Shown here: positions 1 to 5,008 of the stretch, piece after piece
Position numbering within the stretch: the stretch's first letter is position 1
Layout of the letters: each line of letters begins with the position of its first letter
DNA from: Anaerolineales bacterium
GTDB lineage: Bacteria > Chloroflexota > Anaerolineae > Promineifilales > Promineifilaceae
Direction: 5' to 3'
Length of the DNA stretch: 9,737 nt
Assembly (NCBI GenBank): GCA_020432595.1
Contig: JAGQGA010000152.1
Span: forward strand, 1 to 9,737
Program-made: the position numbers and the translations under genes
The notes under the pieces: model-generated
The model's database searches: none
What the model was told of the DNA's origin: nothing
What the model saw: only the letters and a program-made list of their open reading frames with translations

Positions 1-462
1 CTGCTGGCCGACGGCCGTTTATTGCTCAGCACCACCGGTGATGTCAGCGTAGACGGCGTGCGTGGCAAAGACGAGGATTTACTGCTCTTTTCGCCAGAGT
101 CGCTGGGTGAGATGACAAACGGCCGTTTTGAACTTTACTTCGACGGCTCCGACGTGGGGTTGGCGGGGTCAGACCTGTGGGGAGCGTGGCTAGAGCCATT
201 CAGCCAGTCGCTCTACTTGTCCACCAAGAATGACGTGACGCTACCCAACCTCACGGCCAGCAACCGTGACATTTTTGTCTGCCGCTTGCAGGCGGCAGGG
301 GAAACCACGGCGTGTGAATTCAACCCAACGCTGTTTTGGCAGGGAAGTGTGGCCGGGTTTAACGGCCGTTTAGATGCCCTTACGCTGCAAACCGGTGGCG
401 TGGCAATGGCAAATGTGTCGGGGCAGGAAACGGCCGTTTCGGTTGTCCCGCGCCAACCGTAA
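1..462 (+). CDS. C-terminal part of a repetitive, probably extracellular protein (5' end outside window)
   Basis: The frame is open from base 1 to a TAA at 460-462, so the true start lies upstream. About 153 residues are visible. They contain two related segments. The first has LLLSTTGDVSV, then KDEDLLLFSP and ELYFDGSDVGL. The second is a more diverged copy with LYLSTKNDVTL, then NRDIFVCRL and a degenerate WQGSVAGF in place of YFDGSDVGL. Repeats of this kind (STTG, then DEDL-F-P-SLG, then LYFDGSDVGL, about 65-70 residues apart) are familiar from long secreted bacterial proteins and probably form beta-rich repeats. The function is unknown to me. The C-terminus (ETAVSVVPRQP) shows no sorting signal or membrane anchor. 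The gene carries three exact AACGGCCGTT palindromes and converges on the minus-strand deacetylase gene, 143 bases away. Confidence that it is coding is high; the function is unassigned. Confidence 0.8.
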   Translation: MLADGRLLLSTTGDVSVDGVRGKDEDLLLFSPESLGEMTNGRFELYFDGSDVGLAGSDLWGAWLEPFSQSLYLSTKNDVTLPNLTASNRDIFVCRLQAAGETTACEFNPTLFWQGSVAGFNGRLDALTLQTGGVAMANVSGQETAVSVVPRQP

Positions 463-498
463 ACCTATTGCGGAACAAGCCAAAGCAAAAAAACTTTA

Positions 499-563
499 GA
501 CAGGATTAACAGGATTTTTCAGGATTAAGTTTGAAAATCCTGAAAAATCGTGTAAATCCTGTC
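499..563. repeat. Long hairpin of CAGGATT units in the convergent gap
   Basis: Arms 499-526 and 536-563 are 28 nt each and pair with only two mismatches around a 9-nt loop (AAGTTTGAA). The left arm holds three CAGGATT units at 9-10 nt spacing. It lies between the 3' ends of two convergent genes (462 and 606). No T-run follows it on the plus strand, so it is not a textbook intrinsic terminator, though a stem this long could stop transcription or protect RNA ends. It is one of the intergenic hairpins found in every gap of this window. Confidence 0.85.
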
Positions 564-565
564 AA

Positions 566-592
566 AAATTCTTGTACGGTGAACAAGAATTT
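566..592. terminator. Second hairpin, possible weak terminator for the minus-strand genes
   Basis: AAATTCTTGT (566-575) and ACAAGAATTT (583-592) are perfect 10-bp inverted repeats with the 7-nt loop ACGGTGA. Read on the minus strand, the stem ends in a run of five T (complement of 564-568), 14 bases past the stop of the deacetylase gene at 606. That fits a weak intrinsic terminator for the PIG-L operon. The stem is AT-rich, so strength is doubtful. Confidence 0.4.
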
Positions 593-605
593 GGCTTGCA
601 GGGTA

Positions 606-1325
606 CTATTCCACCTCGTGCAGCACAAAACGGCGGAACGCTTCGACGTATTTCACGCCAATGCGCTTGCCCGCCTCGCCCGACCACTGCTTCACCATTT
701 CCGTGGGATCCCATTCAGGGAACTGGCTGGGGGCATGGCACTTCAACGCCTCAATTTTGAGATCAATCACGTCGCTGATGTCAATAAACAGGTTGGCATC
801 GGGGCCATAGGAGATATAGAGGTAGTTGATTTTGTGGGCAAAAATGCCTTCCTCTTCAAACTCCTGATATTGCAGCCGCATTTCGCTGGCCGGGAAAACG
901 GCATCCACAACGGCCGTTGCCACCGCTCGGTGGTCGGGGTGGTTGATGTAGCTGTCTTCAACAAACACGGAGCGGGGATCGCCTGAAACCACCACGTTGG
1001 GTTTGTATTGGCGAATCAGCTTGACAAAATGCTTCCGCATCGCCAGCGACGGTTCGGTCAAACCATCGTGGTAGCCCAAAAACAGTACCCGCTGTACGCC
1101 CACGATGTCGGCGGCGGCACGCTGCTCGGCATGGCGAATGGAGGCCAGCTGTTCACCTGTCAGTGATTTGTCATGTGAGCCAATGTTGCCGTCGGTAACA
1201 ATGACATAGGTAATTTCGCAGCCGTGCTTGGCCCACAAAGCGGCCGTTCCCGCCACACCAAACTCAATATCATCAGGATGGGCGTAGATAAACATCGCCC
1301 GTTCGGGAATGTAACGATTGCTCAT
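606..1325 (-). CDS. PIG-L/LmbE-family zinc-dependent deacetylase (copy 1)
   Basis: A 239-residue protein of the PIG-L/LmbE family, whose members remove N-acetyl groups from N-acetylglucosamine-type conjugates (for example MshB and BshB in thiol synthesis). The substrate here is unknown. The N-terminal strand runs into AHPDD (HPDD at residues 16-19) and the second motif HPDH lies at 129-132. By analogy with MshB, H16, D19 and H132 would bind zinc and D18 would act as base. The length suits a complete single-domain cytoplasmic enzyme, with no signal peptide or membrane segment. The start at 1325 matches the paralog upstream (PERAMFIYAHPDDIEFG shared). It has no Shine-Dalgarno sequence, because the leader consists of TAATCAG-type repeats. 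It lies 66 bases downstream of copy 2 and probably shares its promoter. It contains one exact AACGGCCGTT (909-918). Confidence 0.9.
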   Translation of the reverse strand: MSNRYIPERAMFIYAHPDDIEFGVAGTAALWAKHGCEITYVIVTDGNIGSHDKSLTGEQLASIRHAEQRAAADIVGVQRVLFLGYHDGLTEPSLAMRKHFVKLIRQYKPNVVVSGDPRSVFVEDSYINHPDHRAVATAVVDAVFPASEMRLQYQEFEEEGIFAHKINYLYISYGPDANLFIDISDVIDLKIEALKCHAPSQFPEWDPTEMVKQWSGEAGKRIGVKYVEAFRRFVLHEVE

Positions 1326-1403
1326 AATCAGTGAGCAGTAATCAGTAATCAGTAATCAGTAATCGGTGTGTGACTGATTACTGGCTACCGATTACTGATT
1401 ACC
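1325..1403. repeat. TAATCAG heptamer array with imperfect inverted repeat between the two deacetylase genes
   Basis: Four tandem CAGTAAT heptamers (1336-1363) are followed by CGGT and, after a short spacer, by the opposite orientation (ACTGATTACTG 1373-1383, then ACCGATTACTGATTACC to 1403). CAGTAATCAGT (1350-1360) pairs perfectly with 1373-1383 around a 12-nt loop. The repeat fills the whole 66-base gap. It supplies the last codons and stop of the upstream gene (GGT AAT CAG TAA on the minus strand) and touches the start codon of the downstream gene. Confidence 0.85.
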
Positions 1404-2132
1404 CTCTTCCTCTTCCTTAACTGCTTCCAAAATCATACGGCGGAACCGTTCGGCATATTTGAAACCAACTTCCTTGCCAATTTCCGCCGCCCAGTCTTTT
1501 ACCCGTTGACCGGGATCCCAATCGGGGGAAAATTGGGTGGGCGCGTGCTGGCGCAATGCTTCGATTTTGGTCTCAATCGTTTCGCTGATGTCTTCGTAGT
1601 AGTTGGGGTTTTCATGCGTGGTCACATAAACGTAGTTAACCTTGTGCGGGAAAATCCCCTCTTCCTCAAATTCCTGGTGTAGTAGCCGCATTTCAGATGA
1701 TGGGAAAACGGCATCAATGGCCGCCTTACCCGCAGCGCGGTGGTCAGGATGATTGATGCGGTCGCCACGGAAAATGACGTTGGGGTCACCGCAAACAACG
1801 ACGTTGGGTTTGTGAATGCGGATGAGCTTGACGAGCCGCTTCCGCAGTTCCAGGTCTGGCACCAACAGCCCATCGTCATAGCGCAGGAAGATCATGTTTG
1901 TGACACCGGCGATATTGGCAGCGGCCGTTTGTTCGGCTTCACGAACTTGCGCCAACCTCTCGCGGGTCATTTCCGGGTCATGGGTGCCAACATTGCCGCT
2001 GGTGAGCAGGATATAGGTGACTTCACAGCCATATTTGGCCCATTTTGCCGCCGTGCCAGCACAGCCAAATTCAATGTCGTCTGGATGAGCGTAGATAAAC
2101 ATCGCCCGCTCAGGTACATATTGCTTATTCAT
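1392..2132 (-). CDS. PIG-L/LmbE-family zinc-dependent deacetylase (copy 2)
   Basis: A 246-residue paralog of the neighbouring downstream gene; 32 of the first 40 residues are identical. HPDD lies at residues 16-19 and HPDH at 128-131, so the metal site looks intact. Both proteins share FEEEGIF and HAP-QF-WDP blocks in the C-terminal half, which suggests a common subfamily and related substrates. The tail ends EEEEGNQ, where GNQ and the stop are encoded by the adjoining TAATCAG repeat, so the C-terminus appears to have been reshaped by that repeat. The start at 2132 is bounded: an in-frame TAA sits directly before the ATG. A GGAGG lies 13 bases upstream and a consensus TATAAT lies 41 bases upstream. 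It is the first gene of a two-gene minus-strand operon and divergent from the MFS gene. Confidence 0.9.
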   Translation of the reverse strand: MNKQYVPERAMFIYAHPDDIEFGCAGTAAKWAKYGCEVTYILLTSGNVGTHDPEMTRERLAQVREAEQTAAANIAGVTNMIFLRYDDGLLVPDLELRKRLVKLIRIHKPNVVVCGDPNVIFRGDRINHPDHRAAGKAAIDAVFPSSEMRLLHQEFEEEGIFPHKVNYVYVTTHENPNYYEDISETIETKIEALRQHAPTQFSPDWDPGQRVKDWAAEIGKEVGFKYAERFRRMILEAVKEEEEGNQ

Positions 2133-2145
2133 TTAAGTGGACTTG

Positions 2146-2150
2146 CCTCC
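2146..2150 (-). promoter_or_regulatory. Ribosome binding site of deacetylase copy 2
   Basis: GGAGG on the minus strand, 13 bases before the ATG at 2132. The spacing is longer than ideal, but an in-frame TAA immediately before that ATG rules out an earlier start. Confidence 0.45.
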
Positions 2151-2173
2151 GTTTGTCGTTAATGCTATGGGGG

Positions 2174-2201
2174 ATTATAACGCACCTGTAGAAGGGGTAA
2201 A
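2174..2201 (-). promoter_or_regulatory. Candidate sigma-70-type promoter of the deacetylase operon
   Basis: On the minus strand, TTTACC (2196-2201) is followed after 16 bases by a perfect TATAAT (2174-2179), giving a leader of roughly 35 bases to the ATG at 2132. The -35 box directly abuts the hairpin repeat that starts at 2202, so the repeat could influence expression. Assigned by eye from the consensus. Confidence 0.5.
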
Positions 2202-2257
2202 CAGTAATCGGTAATCGGTAATCAGCAGGCTCACTGATTACCGATTACCGATTACCG
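2202..2257. repeat. TAATCGG/TAATCAG hairpin between divergent genes
   Basis: Arms 2202-2225 and 2234-2257 pair over 24 positions with one mismatch, around the 8-nt loop CAGGCTCA. Each arm is a run of three heptamers of the TAATCRG family. It lies in the 204-base gap between the divergent deacetylase and transporter genes, just upstream of the candidate minus-strand promoter. The same family occurs between the deacetylase genes and inside the transporter gene. The rest of this gap holds only the sites listed separately. Confidence 0.9.
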
Positions 2258-2325
2258 ATAACTGATGACGCTCTGCCATTGGTCGTTTGGGTAAAGGGAG
2301 GTAGCATTGAACGGGAAAAAATGAC

Positions 2326-2331
2326 GAGGTG
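2326..2331 (+). promoter_or_regulatory. Ribosome binding site of the MFS gene
   Basis: GAGGTG lies 5 bases before the ATG at 2337 and favours that start over the ATG three codons later. I saw no convincing plus-strand promoter in this gap. Confidence 0.5.
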
Positions 2332-2336
2332 GGCAT

Positions 2337-3602
2337 ATGGAACAGATGGTGGACAAACGAACGGGGACGGCGCGGGCAGATTTAGTGTGGCTGGTAGGGG
2401 TTAGCCTGGTGCTGCTGTTGATTTCGCTGCCATTTTCGAGTTATGCGGTGTCGGTGCCGATTATTCAGGCGGAGTGGGTACTGACGAATACGGAGGCGGC
2501 GGTACTCTTTTCGCTGTTTCTGATTGGCTACGCCCTGTCGTCGCTGGTGCTGCTGCCGCTAACGGATCGGGTAGCGCCCGAGAAAATTTTGCTGGCGGGG
2601 GCGGTGGTAGTGTCGGTAGCACATTTGCTGTTTCCGCTGCTGGCGCGGGGGTTTGTGGTAGGGGGCACGCTGCGCTTTTTTATGGGGATGGGGCAGGTAG
2701 CGGCGTATATCCCGGGGGTGCAATTGGTCTCGGAGCGGTTTCGGTTGGGGAAGCGAGGAACGGCCGTTGGGCTGTTCGTCGCTGCTGGGTATGCCGGAAC
2801 CACCCTATCTTACTCCTTCACGGGGCTGATGCTGGAGCGCGCCGGGGGGTGGCGGTCAGCCTACTTAACAACCTCACTAGTAGGGCTGGTAGGAGTAGCC
2901 CTGGCCGTATGGCTGCTGTGGCTGGCGCGGAATAATGGTAATCGGTTATCGGTAATCAGTAATCAGTTGGTGAAAAAGGGGAAGCTAGATTTAGGGGTGC
3001 TGCGAGATCGGCCGGTGATGCTGGTAATTTTGGGGTACGCGCTGCACACGGCAGAACTGTATTTGGCGCGGCTGTGGTTTCCGTTGCTGTTGGGAGTAGC
3101 TTTAGTGAACAACGGCCGTTCTCCGCTCGAAGCTACCGCTACCGCCGCCACCTATTCCGGCTTTATGTTTATGATGGGGATCATTGGCGTTATGGCCGGT
3201 GGCTATTTGTCCGACTATTTGGGGCGAGGACGGGGGGCGGCACTGATTTTTGCCCTGAGCGGGCTGTGTTCGTTTGTGGTGGGGTGGCTAACGGCCGTTC
3301 CCACCCCCTGGCTCATCGGACTCGGCTTTTTTTACGGCTTTGTCACCGCCGCCGATTCGGCCATTTATTCAACGGCCGTTACCGAACTCTCCCCTCCCGG
3401 CAAAGTTGGTTCCACCCAGGCGGTGCAGTCGTTTTTGGGCTTCACCATTGGAGCCATTGTGCCGGTACTGGCGGGGGGCATTTTGGACAGCGCGGGCGGA
3501 ACGGCCGTTGCCTGGGGGCTGGCCTTCACCTTTAACGGGCTGCTGGCAGTGGTAGGCGTGGCTTCCCAGCTTTACTTGCAGCGACTGACGGGGAAAGCGT
3601 AG
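2337..3602 (+). CDS. Major facilitator superfamily (MFS) transporter
   Basis: A 421-residue inner-membrane protein with about 12 hydrophobic segments, roughly six at residues 16-197 and six at 226-414, split by a hydrophilic loop (about 198-225). That is the classic MFS layout and length. A motif-A-like LTDRVAPEK (about 76-83) follows TM2, and its counterpart GGYLSDYLGRGRG (288-300) follows TM8, as expected in the two half-repeats. The substrate cannot be read from sequence; the general look is that of nitrate/sugar-phosphate/drug-type antiporters. Residues about 201-209 of the central loop (NGNRLSVISNQ region) are encoded by TAATCGG/TAATCAG heptamers otherwise found between genes. The gene has five exact AACGGCCGTT sites, the densest in the window. 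Its TAG stop begins the next inverted repeat. It is divergent from the deacetylases, and no functional link is evident. Confidence 0.9.
   Translation: MEQMVDKRTGTARADLVWLVGVSLVLLLISLPFSSYAVSVPIIQAEWVLTNTEAAVLFSLFLIGYALSSLVLLPLTDRVAPEKILLAGAVVVSVAHLLFPLLARGFVVGGTLRFFMGMGQVAAYIPGVQLVSERFRLGKRGTAVGLFVAAGYAGTTLSYSFTGLMLERAGGWRSAYLTTSLVGLVGVALAVWLLWLARNNGNRLSVISNQLVKKGKLDLGVLRDRPVMLVILGYALHTAELYLARLWFPLLLGVALVNNGRSPLEATATAATYSGFMFMMGIIGVMAGGYLSDYLGRGRGAALIFALSGLCSFVVGWLTAVPTPWLIGLGFFYGFVTAADSAIYSTAVTELSPPGKVGSTQAVQSFLGFTIGAIVPVLAGGILDSAGGTAVAWGLAFTFNGLLAVVGVASQLYLQRLTGKA
2937..2964 (+). repeat. Four heptamers of the intergenic TAATCRG family inside the MFS gene
   Basis: GGTAATC, GGTTATC, GGTAATC, AGTAATC stand in tandem (2937-2964). 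They are translated in the cytoplasmic loop between TM6 and TM7, where extra residues are best tolerated. The inverted arm is missing here. The array is 28 bases long, so the frame must be kept by flanking changes or by its mode of insertion. Confidence 0.8.
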
Positions 3603-3650
3603 GGAGTGGAGAGTGGAGAGTAGGGAGTACACTCCACACCCCACTCCCTA
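3600..3650. repeat. GGAGAGT heptamer inverted repeat after the MFS gene
   Basis: Arms 3600-3618 and 3632-3650 pair at 17 of 19 positions around a 13-nt loop. The left arm contains tandem GGAGAGT heptamers (3608-3621) and begins with the TAG stop codon of the MFS gene (3600-3602). No T-run follows, so it is not a standard terminator. Confidence 0.8.
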
Positions 3651-3663
3651 CACCCACAAATAG

Positions 3664-3692
3664 TTGCCCCGAACGGATGGTCTATGTAGAAT
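3664..3692 (+). promoter_or_regulatory. Candidate promoter of the receiver/Roadblock/Y1-like gene
   Basis: TTGCCC (3664-3669), a 17-base spacer and TAGAAT (3687-3692) give a fair sigma-70-like match, 43 bases before the ATG at 3736. It stands just after the repeat hairpin, so the gene is probably transcribed separately from the MFS gene. Based on the consensus only. Confidence 0.35.
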
Positions 3693-3735
3693 CTCTTTGA
3701 GAGGCAGTTTGGTTTAGCTACAGCAAACATAACCC

Positions 3736-4908
3736 ATGCAGACGATTTTAATTATTGAGCCAGACAATGGATTTGCCCAGGCGTTGGCGCAGGAACTGAA
3801 AAAGATTGGCCCAGCCACCATTTCTACCGTTCCTACCATTCCCGAAGGCTGTCTGATTCTTAGTCAGCGGCCGCAATCGCTGGTTTTTATGCCGGTCAGC
3901 GACGACACGGCCACGCTGGTGCGGGCACTGCGAGCACTGCAGCCAGGGGTGCCGATTATTTTGACAATGGGGGAAGAAACGGCCGTTTCTCCCGCCGTCA
4001 CCAACCAAGTCCAGGGCACACTCAGCCACAAAAACCTCAAATCCCACCTGCCCCGCCTGCTTGACCAAGCCCCCGCTTTTGTGCCAACCCACGATGCCAG
4101 CCGAGCCAAACCCCACGCGCCAAGCCCCGCTCCGCCACCCAAGATCAGCAGCAAACAGCCGATTCGGCCGGCCGATGTCCAGCATCTCTTTGACCGGGTA
4201 GAACTGGGGGAATTGGTGCAAACCATCATCCTGTCCCAGGCCAACACCATTCTTGCCAGCCGTGGCCGTCACAAACCCGCCATCCAAAAAATCTTTGTCG
4301 CCCAAATTGGGGCCGATTGGAACGGCCGTTACGCGGCCCGCCTGCAATTTCAGCCTACCCCCAGCGGCGATGCCCAACTTTATGCCCGTGCCCTCAGCGA
4401 CGGCTATCTGCTGACGCTGGTTGCCACACCGGAAGCATCGCTGCGGGAGTTGAGGATGAGAGGGGAGGCATTAACGGCCGTTATTCAACAGCTTCTCGAC
4501 GGTCAGCAGCCAGACACCCTTGCCCCCATCCAATTTAGCACCGGCCAGCCTGACCAACGCGAAAAGCGCATCAGCTACAACATCGCCTGGCAGCCACAAA
4601 AACCATTGCGCCACGACCTGCAAATCCCGCTTCGCCGCGCCCTGCAACGGCTGGCACACGAAAACGCCTGCGTCCTCACCTACGTCACCGCCGACCCCGA
4701 ACTGATCCACCTCCACATCAACTGCCCCGCCGCACGCGGCAGCGACTGGATTGCCTATCTGCTCAAAAACGGCTCAGAAGAAATTATCCAAAAGGAATAC
4801 CATTTAGATGAACCTCTTTGGGCAACCGGCTTCTACGCCGCCGAATCCGCCAAACCATTAAGCGACAATGAACTACGCCTCCTTTTGGAAAAAAGGGAGC
4901 TATCATAA
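3736..4908 (+). CDS. Three-domain protein: pseudo-receiver, Roadblock/LC7-like domain, Y1-transposase-like domain lacking the catalytic Tyr
   Basis: 390 residues. Residues 1-110 resemble a CheY-type receiver (ILIIEPDNGFAQAL at the start, VPIILT at 72-77), but the phosphoacceptor position falls on P53 (SLVFMPV), so phosphorylation is unlikely. A Pro-rich linker follows (111-145). Residues about 155-255 resemble Roadblock/LC7 (LSQANTILASRG, then LYARALSDGYLLTLVA, then a helix). Residues about 278-388 resemble IS200/IS605 TnpA (Y1_Tnp): YNIAW at the first strand, HLH (325-327) at the HUH position, an LLKNGSEEIIQKEY helix, and LWATGFY (361-367). The helix that normally carries the catalytic Tyr and a Gln four residues later reads RLLLEKRE, with L383 and R387 instead. 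It looks like a domesticated, inactive transposase fold joined to signalling domains. There is no Shine-Dalgarno sequence before the ATG. The domain calls are from memory of families: receiver fairly sure, Y1-like likely, Roadblock plausible. Confidence 0.7.
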   Translation: MQTILIIEPDNGFAQALAQELKKIGPATISTVPTIPEGCLILSQRPQSLVFMPVSDDTATLVRALRALQPGVPIILTMGEETAVSPAVTNQVQGTLSHKNLKSHLPRLLDQAPAFVPTHDASRAKPHAPSPAPPPKISSKQPIRPADVQHLFDRVELGELVQTIILSQANTILASRGRHKPAIQKIFVAQIGADWNGRYAARLQFQPTPSGDAQLYARALSDGYLLTLVATPEASLRELRMRGEALTAVIQQLLDGQQPDTLAPIQFSTGQPDQREKRISYNIAWQPQKPLRHDLQIPLRRALQRLAHENACVLTYVTADPELIHLHINCPAARGSDWIAYLLKNGSEEIIQKEYHLDEPLWATGFYAAESAKPLSDNELRLLLEKRELS

Positions 4909-4922
4909 CAGAAGAGATTGAG

Positions 4923-4988
4923 AGATTGGGGATTGGAGATTGGAGATTGATGAAGGTTCACAATCTCCAATCTCCTAATCCCCAATCT
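4923..4988. repeat. GATTGGA heptamer hairpin upstream of polA
   Basis: Left arm 4923-4949 and right arm 4961-4988 pair perfectly over 27 bp except for one bulged base (T4976), with the 11-nt loop ATGAAGGTTCA. The left arm is tandem GATTGGR heptamers. It ends 8 bases before the polA ribosome binding site. A near-copy of its central 31 bases lies at 8484-8514. Confidence 0.9.
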
Positions 4989-4996
4989 TCCCATCC

Positions 4997-5001
4997 AAGG
5001 A
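4997..5001 (+). promoter_or_regulatory. Ribosome binding site of polA
   Basis: AAGGA, 7 bases before the ATG at 5009. It supports this start, which also gives the standard N-terminus KLVLIDGHALAYR. Confidence 0.6.
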
Positions 5002-5008
5002 AAATATT

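Noticed and set aside
1336..1403. CRISPR-like array
   Set aside because: The units are contiguous heptamers without unique spacers and have inverted arms, which does not fit CRISPR.
1740..2162. Plus-strand open frame opposite deacetylase copy 2
   Set aside because: Deacetylase motifs are clear on the minus strand and this frame has no ribosome binding site or family resemblance.
3748..4377. Minus-strand open frame of about 209 codons opposite the receiver/Roadblock part
   Set aside because: The plus-strand frame carries recognisable domains. The antisense product is low-complexity-like, with no family features.
4278..4908. Insertion sequence of the IS200/IS605 type
   Set aside because: The transposase-like region is the C-terminal part of a larger open frame. 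It lacks the catalytic Tyr and I see no element ends, so it is treated as a domesticated domain.
4923..4988. Intrinsic terminator or riboswitch before polA
   Set aside because: The stem is long but no T-run follows. Its sequence is a heptamer repeat shared with another gap, so the repeat explanation is better. No known riboswitch pattern was seen.
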